Assembly (NCBI GenBank): GCA_022410635.1
Contig: JAJVDF010000412.1
Span: forward strand, 1,025,771-1,089,770
DNA: 64,000 nucleotides
Direction: 5' to 3'
From: Tretioscincus oriximinensis
Lineage: Eukaryota > Chordata > Lepidosauria > Squamata > Gymnophthalmidae
A program made the translations under genes and the position numbers. The notes under the pieces are model-generated. The model was not told where the DNA came from and did not search any database. It was given only the letters and a program-made list of their open reading frames with translations. This document shows positions 54,965 through 64,000 of the stretch, in pieces (the stretch's first letter is position 1; each line of letters begins with the position of its first letter).

Positions 54965-55215
54965 AGAAGAGCCAATTGTAGTGATTATAGTGTTGGGTTC
55001 TTATCTGTTAGTCTCCTGGTTCAATTCCACACTTCTCCATGAAGCCAGCTAGGTGACCTTGGGCCAGTCATAGTCCTTTAGAACACTTTCAGCCCCACCC
55101 ACTTCATAGTGTGCCTGTTGTGGAGAAAGCAACAAAAGCTATCTGTGCCATCTTTTGGTGAAAGGGCCACTGTTTTTTAAAATAAATAATAAATAATAAT
55201 TATTAATAATATTAA
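54965..55215 (+). repeat. SINE-1 with (AAT)n tail
   Basis: AGCCAATTGTAGTGATTATA, CTCCTGGTTCAATTCCACAC, GTGACCTTGGGCCAGTCATA, GAGAAAGCAACAAAAGCTAT, AATAAATAATAAATAATAAT. Same body as the previous SINE but the other tail. Confidence 0.82.
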
Positions 55216-55289
55216 TAATAATAATTTGCTTCATGAGCTTCAACAAAGACTAGTCCACAAGCAGTTACTAATCCACAACTAGTCCAACT

Positions 55290-55815
55290 AATCCTCCCTT
55301 ATGAAATCTGACTGCAACGTCTGGGTGTCTTCAGCCTTGAAAGACAGCATTTAAGATGCGATTTAATTGAAGTGTATAAAATCATGCACAGGATGGATAA
55401 GGTGAATGGAGAACAAATATTTTCTCTATTGCACAACAATAGGACCAGGAGCATTCCTTGAAACTGATGGGCAGAAAAGCGAGGACAGGCAAAGGGTAGT
55501 ATTTTTTCACCCAGAGGGTCATCGGCCTGTGGAATTTACATCCAGAAGAGGTGGTAGCTGGCAGCCTGGATAGCTTTAAGACAGGCTTAGACAGGTTTAT
55601 GGAAGCCAAGGGTATAAACAGCTACTAGGATGGATGTCTTGATGTGCTGCCTACAAGATGGAGCAACAGGCAGGATTCCTGAAATACCATTTGCAGGGTG
55701 TCATGAACAAGTGGAGATTTTGCCTTCTTCTGTTCCAGACTGCCTCTGCGTGAGACAGAATACTGGACTATTTGGGCTATGTTCTGATTCAGCAGGGCTT
55801 CTCCTTATCTTTAGG
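55290..55815 (+). repeat. CR1 LINE 3' end
   Basis: CTGCAACGTCTGGGTGTCTT, TTTAATTGAAGTGTATAAAA, TGAAATACCATTTGCAGGGT, GCAGGGCTTCTCCTTAT. Confidence 0.86.
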
Positions 55816-55819
55816 TTTA

Positions 55820-56440
55820 AGCAAAAATAAGCACAGCAGGACAGTTCTGTTCCTTCAAAGCACCACTATTCTACTTTACAGCTGAATAAATTCAAATTCT
55901 TCAGCTTCCCTAAGGCTAGTCCCCAAAGATATCTGAGGCTTCACTGCTCAAGCAAAGAGTCTGTTTTACAGACTCCTAACGGGCCAGATGCCAGTTCTTT
56001 ATATGTCCCTTTGAAGGCAGCACAAGCTCTTTGATGACTGCTTGGGTTAATTCCCCCCTCCCTGATACACATCTTTCAAAGCTCCCGCATAATTATGTTC
56101 ATTAGTAAGAGGTTAGAAATCAATGTCAGTGGTTACCCTTTGAAGTTAAATATGGGTGGGGCCCTGATCCAAATTAAAATAAATCTGAACTACTGACTAA
56201 ACCACTTCCTCATGGGATGTGCCTATATGAAAGCCATAAAGTACCAGGCACATTTATCTACATTACAAGGAAAACAAAGCTAATTAAAGCTGAAAACTGT
56301 TTTTGCAGAGCAGTCTTGGCTTTCAGACCTTACCAGAGAACCTCATTTTGGAAAGGAAGCTGCACATGGGATGAAGGCGGATATAGTATTAAATAGGACT
56401 TGTCATTTCATCTCTAGCTTCCAAAGTGGGCTTGTTGTGC
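55820..56440. other. intergenic, nothing recognised
   Basis: No gene or clear repeat seen. Confidence 0.35.
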
Positions 56441-56444
56441 TGTT

Positions 56445-56598
56445 TCCAAGGCCCAGAGCCTTATTCTGGGTCACATCTCGGGACAGAAGTTGGCCATCCA
56501 CATGCCACCTCAGGGTCTGCCGTAGTCTACACTAGCATGGGGTTGGTAGGCTCCTATTCCGAGAGACAGCCCAGGATAAGGTGCCGTGTGGATGCAAC
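56445..56598. mobile_element. GTCCCCACTGAGCC-family MITE, degraded
   Basis: GAGCCTTATTCTGGGTCACA, GTAGTCTACACTAGCATGGG, GACAGCCCAGGATAAGGTGC; termini eroded. Confidence 0.65.
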
Positions 56599-56599
56599 T

Positions 56600-58880
56600 G
56601 GTAATTAAAGCTTTATAACCTACCTATCATATAAGGAAAGGCTAAATCTCAGTGATGATATAAGCTGTCTGGTAAGCGAGAGGTACTGGTTTGACCTCCA
56701 GCTTCCGTCCAGAACTAAGCAATAGCAAACCACTGGGATTCTGTAAGTCCTTGGCTTGTCTTTTAACCTAAGCAAATGGAGGAAATGGTATCCAATCTAG
56801 CTAAACACAAAGAATCCATAAAATGAGGGAGACCCCAAGGCCTCCAGACAACAGAAATACAACAGAACCCGAATATAAATGTAAAGAAAATATATTTGAA
56901 AATATTGTGGTTGTGCCCCTGAGAAGGACCAAGCATCAAAGTGTCTGGCTGTTTGCAGACTCCACAGAAGAATTTTTGGACCCAGTGTTTACAGTTCTAT
57001 GCATGGCTGTTTTATTTGTATGAGAGCCATTACCCTTTTATGCTGGTGCCTATTGATTGTATTATACATTATACATTTGTTATAGTGTATTATATTTTCT
57101 TTAGATTTATATTTGGGTTATGTTGTATTTCGAATGTCTGGAGACCCTTGTTAGTTTTGCTTTGATCTAGCAGTTACATAATAGCAAAGTCTTATTCTTC
57201 CCTCACGATCCATGATATCCACTGTACATCTGTCAACTAGGAATCTTAGATAATACATAAAGCTGAATACTGAAATCATGGTCCTAGTCCTGGAGTGGAA
57301 ATCCCACCTCCAACATGGCAGCACCCAGGCGACCATACAGAATTCCCATTGTGGTGGCCTGCCATGAAGTGCCAGATCACAACTCAGCAGGTCCCACATT
57401 AATCTGTTGCTGCCACCAGCAAGGCAGCTCCCCCCCCCCCCAGTCTGCCCAACTTTCCTGGTCAACACCCCTCCCAAGTCCTGCACTGGCTTACCAGGTT
57501 CTGCACCACTAGCAGGCCTCAAAGAGTCCCACTTCAAGCCAGTCTCACAGTATTGCTGGCCACATCCTCAGCTGTGATTGCAACACCAGTGGTGGCAGCG
57601 GAGGAAAGTGGCTGCCAGGCCAAAGGGGGGGGGGGGTACAGGCCCAGGGGGAGGATGCTTGCTGCTAGAATACCAGTTCTATATCAGGAATGGGAACAGG
57701 CATACTCCCTTAATTATATTGGAAGTATATTCTCAGTAACTTGATATAATCTGTTGAAAAATAATTAAAGTAGTATTTTATGTTGAACTGCATGAAATGA
57801 AGCTGTTGCTTCCATACAAAAGAGAAATGAATCTTTGAAGGAAATATGTCAGGAGAAATGCAAACAGAAAATTTGGGATATTTTTGAAAGAGGACAAACG
57901 CAATAAGGACACAATCTCACACCATTAAAACTAATCTCGCAAAACTGTTATTTAATAAACAAAAGTATGCATTTCACTGTAACGTATCCTGACAACTTGG
58001 TCTTTTGATTTTTTTCAAAACTTCTTTCTTAAACCCAGTTCTATAATGCCACATATGGAAGTTTGGTCACTCTGTCGTTTAAATGGTTGCTATTACTGTA
58101 TTATGGTATTTACAATCCAAATGTTGTATTTACTCTCCCCCTTGATATCTAATCCAAAATTTACAAGTTTTAAAATCCACCAATAAGGTGGTTAGGATAC
58201 TAGGGAACACATTTCACTCCTAACCAAAATCACAAATGATTTTTTGAATCTTCTAAAAACTCCTTCTTGCTCCCAGACAAAAGACAATAATTCCCTTCCA
58301 CTGTGCAAAATGTAACCAATCGTAACATCCTGTTTCAATCCTACTTATCTGCTAATCTTATCTGATACGTATCTGTGTCTGGATCAGTAAGAAAGGGGAT
58401 CTAGTATCACCTTAGAGTCCAACAGAGAAAAATGTTGTTAGCATGAGGCTTTCATATATTTAAATTATTTAATCTACAAAAGGTCATGCTACCAACTTTC
58501 TTATTTGTTGCTCCCTAAGATACTACATAGCTGCTCCTGAATATGATCGATCAATTATTTGTTCAACAGGCATACCAACAATACTAAAGCTAAAGATATA
58601 CGTAGTAAAAAAAGATTTAAAAGAATCTGTTCAAATATTTGTGGAATATTTAGTTGCACATGAACCTCAGAATTGCTTTGTGGTCCTTCAAAACACTGAA
58701 TATTCAAATGAGGTAGTTTCTTGAAGGAAACAAACGTGCTCCAACTTATCGACACGCAGGTAGAGGGGGGGTTACAGTTTTAATTGAGGTTGGAAGCATA
58801 TTTTGTGTCTCCCCATTGCAGTTTTTCCATCTTTTTGTCTTAAAACAAAAATCAAAAGATGGACAACTGTATGTGTGTTC
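56600..58880. other. intergenic between convergent genes, nothing firmly recognised
   Basis: AT-rich with a G/C-richer stretch at 57,280-57,660 that has C and G homopolymers. The long minus frame there (57151-57537) shows low-complexity translation only; no exon supported. Confidence 0.35.
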
Positions 58881-58882
58881 TC

Positions 58883-58888
58883 TTTAAT
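58883..58888 (-). terminator. possible poly(A) signal ATTAAA
   Basis: Minus-strand ATTAAA about 45 bases beyond the stop codon of the coiled-coil gene, beside an oligo-A run (oligo-T on plus). It would imply a very short 3' UTR. Position fits, but the motif is common in AT-rich DNA. Confidence 0.3.
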
Positions 58889-58931
58889 TTTTTTTTTTTT
58901 TGCTAGAAAGGAAGAGTGTAGAGTTAAGGTG

Positions 58932-59062
58932 TCAAAGGTCACTCAGGTTTAGTTCAGGCAGACTAACTGACAGGTTGCTACTGAGTTCTGCTCCATCCAA
59001 AAAACCACCAACTGCTCCACCGGACTTCTCCTCTTCCAAGCTTGGTTGAGAAATTCTGTCAT
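58932..59062 (-). CDS. coiled-coil protein gene, terminal exon
   Basis: Last coding exon of a minus-strand gene. The acceptor is CTCTGCTTGCAG; the first two bases complete a split codon with the upstream exon (phase 1). 42 further residues end in PELNLSDL and TGA at 58932-58934. The exon is 131 bases and fits phase exactly. The content is acidic and Ser/Leu-rich with no known domain. It is too short to stand out as an open frame alone; I found it by carrying the phase from the exon at 61160-61294. An ATTAAA on the minus strand (58883-58888) about 45 bases beyond the stop may be the poly(A) signal. See the exon at 62862-62962 for identity. Confidence 0.68.
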
Positions 59063-59574
59063 CTGCAAGCAGAGTACCCAAGTGGTTAGCTCATCATTCT
59101 CAGCTTTCACTATAGAGTATCATGCGTTAAAGTCAGCATAGTTCAATATACTTGCAAGAGGACCATTTGTGCTTTTAAAGAAATGTTATTAACAAGCATT
59201 TCAGTGGTCCCAAAACAAAGTTTCTTACTGGAAACATTGGAACAATCTTCCTTGAACCATTACAACATATTTCCTCCCAATCAGAATCTTGTGAATTAAC
59301 TCCTGGGAGCTCATGTAGCAAATACGCTGCTGTTTCACACTAGACCCATTTCTTCTGCAATTTATGGAACTTTCTTACAAGAATAATTAAAGGCCTTGGT
59401 AGATAGGAATGAAATAGATTGAATAGAATCCTTTGAAAATGAAGCATGGAACATGGTTCAAGTCTCCTTCTGCAAGGCTTTGTGGTCTGAAGTGGACAAA
59501 GAAATGCCACTAAAGGTTCTATACCATTGGTATAGGACACGGGTCTTGCTCTAAGTAACAAGACTTTGGCCTTT

Positions 59575-59680
59575 GTCACGACCTGGAGACTCCCCTCTCC
59601 ACGTCCAACACAGGGCTTCGAAACCCCATATCCTAGTTGAAAGACCATTTCCTTAGCTCTTGAGCCATTCGCGCCCACAA
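59575..59680 (-). repeat. SINE-2 head fragment (in an intron of the coiled-coil gene)
   Basis: CTCCACGTCCAACACAGGGC, TTCGAAACCCCATATCCTAG, CTTGAGCCATTCGCGCCC. Confidence 0.75.
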
Positions 59681-60004
59681 ATGCTCTACCTTCTGCTCAC
59701 CAGCCTTCATCATTTTTAAATTTCCCAATTTGGTCCTATCAACATCCCAACAACCTGTTGAAGCAGCTGCAGAGTCACCGGAAGAATCTCAAAGAAAGTA
59801 ATATACTTTCTCCACTGCAGTTCATCCAGTTAATTAACTTGTTTAAATAGTTTTAGAAAATGTAGACTTATTTATTATTATAAGCTTATTTATTACTGGC
59901 AGTTACAATTTTCAATTACTTTGATAGATTTAAAAATAACAAGTTTCAGGAAAATAAATTCATAAATATCTAGGTATTTTTCCTCCCTGGTTGTGGTGTT
60001 TATT

Positions 60005-60290
60005 CTCTGGATTGACAGATTGATAGTTCACCCTATACTCGGGAGTCTCAGGGTGGATCACAGTAAAATAATTACAAGAACAGCGAAATGGCTTAAACAA
60101 AGCAGCTTCCATAACCTTCTGTCTTCTCTTCACAACAGACACCTTGTGAACTAGGGTAGGGCTGAGAGAACTGAAGAACAGTGACTAGCCCAAAGTCACC
60201 CATGCCAGCTTTTGTGGAGTCATGCAGAATCGAACAAGGAGATTTCCAGATATGAGTTTGACACTCTAACCACTACGCCAGATTGGCTAT
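60005..60290 (-). repeat. SINE-1, reverse
   Basis: CACCCTATACTCGGGAGTCT, TTCACAACAGACACCTTGTG, CCAAAGTCACCCATGCCAGC, CTCTAACCACTACGCCAGAT. Confidence 0.82.
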
Positions 60291-60299
60291 TCTTCTCAC

Positions 60300-61130
60300 A
60301 CCTTTTAGTCACCTGCTACATTCACGTTAGTAATGAGTGCCTGCTGTCGCCCCATCCACTTTTAGTTTTGTTTCTCATTCGATTATTTTAAACTTTATTT
60401 TTAAAAATGTATTTTGTAAACCACTCAAGGAATGTTTAGATAAAACATATCTAAAATGCTTTAATAATGAAATTCAGCAAACAGTTCATTTCCTGTCATT
60501 TCCAGCCTTAGTTCTTAGAGCACAGGAAGTCAATCACACTGCATCTTTGAGGAACTGCAACTTTGAGGAAAGTTATAAAATTAAAAGAACACCACCAAGT
60601 TTTTTAAAAATCTGAACCATTGGTTTTTTCTTCTGCGTGTTTTAAGTCAGCAGGATTGAAGTACAGAAAAAATGTTCTTATGTACAGAAAAAATAAAATG
60701 CAAAGGTGTTTAAGAAGCTCGTTCCTTCTCTGCACAAAAAATTTATTTTCTAAAATAAATAAATGTATCCTCTATATGCTTAAAACAAACATAGCTCTGT
60801 GTTTCTAATAAGTTTTATATTATCCACTCTATTATGTCTAGTATTTTATTTCAGAAAATTTGTAATTTTGGGCATTCTCACCACAAATGATAATAAAGTC
60901 CTTTGCCTTCACATTTATGCGAACGCTCAGATGAAATGTTTATCGTATGTGATCATTATGCTGGCGTTCTATGCCATCTGTGGAGAACCTTCAGTCATTT
61001 TTGTTTTTAGCTACTGTATATTCTTTAAATAATTTCTCCATATATCTGTAATGTTTCTTACCATTTCAACTTTATTAACATAGTTTATACCCTATTACTA
61101 ATGGCTTTTTTCCCTTCAGGTTTTGTCTTA
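60300..61130. other. intron of the coiled-coil gene, mostly unrecognised
   Basis: AT-rich. The open frames near 60,337-61,032 (plus) are Phe/Ile/Leu-rich translations of AT-rich DNA. Confidence 0.35.
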
Positions 61131-61159
61131 ATCTCTTCAAAAAAAATAATCATGCTCAC

Positions 61160-61294
61160 CAGCTATGTCTGCAATCTCTGGTTCACTAGAGAGTTCATCA
61201 GAACTGACATCTGTGAGACTAAACTCTGAGACAGAATCGTCACTGAGGAAGGATGGGAACGCATCATCAGATAATAGTAGATCTTTGTTTCTTT
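61160..61294 (-). CDS. coiled-coil protein gene, acidic serine-rich exon
   Basis: The acceptor is TTTGTGTCACAG; the donor is GCTG|GTGAGC. 135 bases, 44 full codons, phase 1 to phase 1. Strongly acidic and Ser-rich (LLLSDDAF, FLSDDSVSEF, VSSDELSSEPE), with several casein-kinase-2-like SDD/SDE contexts. If the donor is not used, the frame stops shortly after (GEHDYFF then TGA at 61137-61139), giving a possible alternative end. I prefer splicing because the terminal exon at 58932-59062 fits in phase. Confidence 0.72.
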
Positions 61295-61344
61295 CTGTGA
61301 CACAAATATACAGATGTATTAGGGAAAACAGTAAATCTGGGCAC

Positions 61345-62082
61345 ATTCCCTAAAATCTAGTGCTTGGGGGTGCTTTTGGATTGTGTGCTGACACTTGAAG
61401 ATCAGGTGGATGCGGTGGCCAGGAGTGCCTACTTCCAGCTACGTCTGATTTGCCAATTACAGCTACTTCTGGACAGAGATGATCTGGCCACAGTAATCCA
61501 CGCTCTGGTAATTTTCAGATTGGATCACTGTAATGCAATCTTCCCTTGAAAATGGTCCGGAAGTTGCAGCGGGTACAGAACACAGCAGCTAAACTGCTGG
61601 CTGGAACATCTGGCTGGGAACATGCCACACTGATCTTGAAAGAAGTGAACTGGCTGCCAATTTGCTACCAAGCCCAATTCAAGGTATTAACTCTAACATA
61701 TAAGGTCCTAAATAACTTGGGCTCCAAGGAACGCCTTCTTCTGTATCAACCTGCCCATGCCTTAAGATCTGCAGAGGAGACCCTCCTGACTGTGCCACCT
61801 CTCTCAGTGACAAAGACGGTGGAAACCTGGCATAGGCCGTTCTCCATGGCAGCCCCCAGGCTATGGCAGAGTCTGCCCCTTAAGGTGCGTCAATCACCAT
61901 CACTGTGTGCATTCAGAAAACACCTGAAGACCTCTTTAATTTGGCCTTTGGCTAAAAAAACTGCCCCTCCCTTTCCTACTTTCAGATACTGTTTTAATAC
62001 ATCAATTTGGTTTTTATTGTTAACTGCCCTGAAACCTTTGAATATAGGGCAGTATAGAAATGTAAACAAACAAACAATGGTG
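61345..62082 (+). repeat. L2-type LINE 3' end, RT C-terminus (antisense in intron)
   Basis: Plus-strand translation: LGVLLDCVLTLEDQV, YFQLRLICQL, VIFRLDHCNAIFP, then in another frame KLQRVQNTAAKLL, NWLPICYQAQFKVL and FSMAAPRLWQSLPLKVRQS. These are the conserved last blocks of L2 reverse transcriptase. 3' end CTGCCCTGAAACCTTTGAAT and ATAGGGCAGTATAGAAATGT with (AAAC)n. One frameshift at about 61,546, so dead. It lies in the intron between coding exons 61160-61294 and 62213-62307. Confidence 0.9.
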
Positions 62083-62212
62083 TAACAGGGAGCTGTTTAT
62101 GCAATATAGATAAAACATTTTTCAGTTTAATATTTAATACTTCTGAAAATATGAAAACGGGAATGGAAATTATTATGCATAATATTTGGAAATTATCATG
62201 GAAATTACTTAC

Positions 62213-62307
62213 TAGAGTGACTGGCTTTACTTTTCAATGAACTACTGTGAAATGTNTCTTCCAAATGCAAACTCTTTACCTGTTCCTTCAAGTCAGTAAC
62301 TGTACTT
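62213..62307 (-). CDS. coiled-coil protein gene, middle exon
   Basis: The acceptor is TTTTGTACAG; the donor is TCTA|GTAAGT. 95 bases, entering phase 2 and leaving phase 1, in frame with both neighbours. It encodes a heptad-like helix (VTDLKEQVKSLHLE) followed by a Ser/Lys-rich linker. One base is N in the assembly and leaves one residue undetermined (Asp or Glu). A second AG seven bases downstream would break the frame, so the upstream acceptor is favoured. Confidence 0.68.
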
Positions 62308-62629
62308 CTGTACAAAATAAATTTGAGAAAAACACAGGGGGTGTTTATGTAAACAGCAACGCAAACATTTTGTTAAGATAATTGAAACACTGTGTATTCA
62401 TGTCAGTGTCATGCTATTTAAATACAAACTGGGAAGGGAATGACCAAGAAGCTATACATGCAGGGAAAGAATAAAAAAAAATCAGATTTATACATGAAAT
62501 CAAGGAAGAAAACCATAAACAACTACAGTGGCAGGAAAGCTGAAAAATAATTGTAATCAGTGCCACAGTACAAATATTTAAGAGAGCAACATCATTTTCA
62601 TTGGTACATTTAGAAGCAGAATAGGGAAG

Positions 62630-62705
62630 TAGTAGTAGTAATAATAATAAGAAGTTTATTTATAATGCTGCTTTCACCAATGAGTGGCTTACATTTCTTC
62701 CTAAT
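62630..62705 (-). repeat. SINE tail fragment
   Basis: (TAG/TAA)n, AAGTTTATTTATAATGCTGC, AATGAGTGGCTTACATTTCT. Confidence 0.45.
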
Positions 62706-62861
62706 GAGTAGACCACCCCCTTGTGGACAAATGCCTGTTTATTACATCGTTTTGACTTTCTCATTCATTCAAATGTCAAATGATCAAACATATCTAGTTC
62801 CACATAAAACTACATTTGGTCATCAGTCGTAAAACACATGGTGCATAGCCTATTCCCTTAC

Positions 62862-62962
62862 TTCACATGGCTGAGTTCTTGTAAGGTGTTCTGAGTCTCG
62901 TTCTTGGTTTTGTCCAAATCCTGAGTCTGAGATTTATGACTGTTAAACAAATCTTCCAGCAT
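62862..62962 (-). CDS. coiled-coil protein gene, upstream exon (CCDC163 candidate)
   Basis: The acceptor is TTGTTTCCAG; the donor is GTGAA|GTAAGG. 101 bases, 33 full codons plus two bases. It encodes a Gln/Glu/Lys/Leu-rich helix with heptad spacing (MLEDLFNSHKSQTQDLDK onward) that continues in the next exon, so a coiled coil of at least 50 residues. The first residue is Met but the exon has a good acceptor, so it is probably internal, with earlier exons beyond 64,000. Identity: not recognised by sequence. In mammals CCDC163 lies beyond the TESK2 promoter on the same strand as TESK2, which matches; this is inference from remembered gene order and is why I give no symbol. Confidence 0.68.
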
Positions 62963-63334
62963 CTGGAAACAATGATAAAAATGAGCAAACATATTTCCAC
63001 TATGGGCCTTTTTAAGTTCCAGGAAGGGATCTAAGCAACCAAACAGAGTAAGTCTAAGAAAAAAGTTTGTTTCCTTTTTCTTTAAAAATAAATAATTGAG
63101 TCTTAAGTTTTGTGGTACAATCACAGTTTCTCAATAAAGGTACTTGAACTAATACATTCCAACCTCAAGAGGCAGCCAGAAGCACAACTGGCAGAACATT
63201 CAATCCGACATAATGCTAAGCCTAAGGGAGGCCAAGTCCAAAGGTCCTTAGGAAATGGAGTTTAATCTTAGCACAATGCATTTTGGCCAGAAGGTCTCTT
63301 TCTAGGGGCCATACATGACCAAAAATATTTAATT

Positions 63335-63440
63335 AATTAGTTATACTTATGTCCTGCCCTGTACTTGAAGGTCTCATTCTTATTGATATAATAAGAAAAA
63401 GTATTTTTAACGTTATCCTATCCTCAAAAGATCTCAGGGT
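63335..63440 (-). repeat. L2/SINE-1 tail fragment
   Basis: ATTAATTAGTTATACTTATG, CCTGCCCTGTACTTGAAGGT, AAAGATCTCAGGGTATATAA. Confidence 0.6.
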
Positions 63441-63839
63441 ATATAAGCAGCATAAAAGTAAATAAAGTGTACCTTCATTGGAAGAAGATATTATTTCCTT
63501 AGCCAAAAGCTAGGGAAAGAGCTGAGTTTTCACATGTAGTCTATGTAACACAATGTGAAAGGGGAGGGAGAGAAGAAAATGAGGATGAGAAATGGAATGG
63601 TGGTGGAAGGGGAGAAGGCACAAAAACAGAAAAAAACCACACAAAAAGGAAAAAAATTGCCATACCCTTTCCATAACCTGGGAAATTATTGAAGTCCCCC
63701 AAAAGAGATGCAATTCTGTTGTTAGACTGTTTAATTGAAATATATATTATCCTTGTTATCATCAATAAAGTCCAAGAGTGCACACACTCCTCACAGTTCA
63801 CAAAGGTCACATGTCAATTATTTCCACCAGGATCTTTCC

Positions 63840-63985
63840 CCATACTGACTTGCTGATAGGGATGGGCACTCTGGATAAAGCCTTCTCAGTAATAACTCCC
63901 AAACTATGGAGTAGTCTATACTCTTCACTAAGTACATTTAGGAGACTGAGGAATTTGAACCTATTTATCCTGGTCTCTGGCTGAG
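63840..63985 (+). repeat. L2-like LINE fragment
   Basis: Translation KAFSVITPKLWSSL resembles the L2 AFSVAAPKLWNSLP block, followed by a FRRLRNLNLFI segment. It runs to the window edge. Confidence 0.55.
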
Positions 63986-64000
63986 GAAACAGCACACATG

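Noticed and set aside
57151..57537. 128-residue minus frame between the convergent genes
   Set aside because: Crosses a C/G homopolymer, has no domain-like pattern and no matching splice context.
58555..58755. 66-residue minus frame as a further exon of the coiled-coil gene
   Set aside because: It lies beyond the in-phase stop at 58932 and has no suitable acceptor or related composition.
61546..62085. 179-residue plus frame as a host gene
   Set aside because: Motifs KLQRVQNTAAKLL and FSMAAPRLWQSLP identify the C-terminus of an L2 reverse transcriptase, and the frame is shifted relative to its upstream part.
1..64000. Bacterial-type systems (operons, CRISPR, toxin-antitoxin, phage)
   Set aside because: Intron-split genes, CpG islands and vertebrate retroelements throughout show a vertebrate chromosome; regular spaced repeats of CRISPR type are absent.

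Overview
The window is vertebrate nuclear DNA with widely spaced genes. The repeat fauna points to a squamate reptile (lizard or gecko type; the species cannot be named from sequence alone). It holds CR1, L2 and L1 LINE remnants, tRNA-derived SINEs of the Sauria type with Bov-B-like or L2-like 3' ends, Penelope-like tails and many hairpin MITEs. Coding exons are a very small part of the 64 kb. Most long reading frames are translations of repeats. Scattered single N bases and one 85-base gap mark a draft assembly.

Layout. (1) 1-20,904, minus strand: the 5' part of TESK2, a dual-specificity kinase. The first coding exon is at 4634-4855. A non-coding first exon ends at 20,904 inside a CpG island (about 20,790-21,520). 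Intron 1 is about 16 kb, and the later exons lie off the left edge. (2) About 21.5-34.8 kb: an intergenic stretch full of repeats, with a very unstable (TTA)n inverted-repeat tract directly beside the TESK2 island. (3) 34,800-53,400, plus strand: a five-exon gene starting in a second CpG island. It encodes a 308-residue type I membrane protein with a signal peptide, a cysteine-free Ser/Thr-rich mucin-like ectodomain, one transmembrane helix and a 33-residue tail. I do not recognise it by name; it is the best candidate here for an undescribed gene. (4) 58,932-62,962, minus strand: four consecutive exons, in matching phase, of a coiled-coil protein with an acidic serine-rich C-terminus. Its place and strand beyond the TESK2 promoter suggest CCDC163, but that rests on remembered mammalian gene order only.

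No operon-like logic applies. TESK2 and the mucin-like gene are divergently arranged about 14 kb apart, and the mucin-like and coiled-coil genes converge. I saw no RNA gene, CRISPR array or complete autonomous transposon. The repeat record is unusually readable: four nested insertions can be dated against their hosts (L1 in CR1, L1 in SINE, solo LTR in MITE, hAT-like MITE in an unnamed repeat), three of them with target-site duplications.
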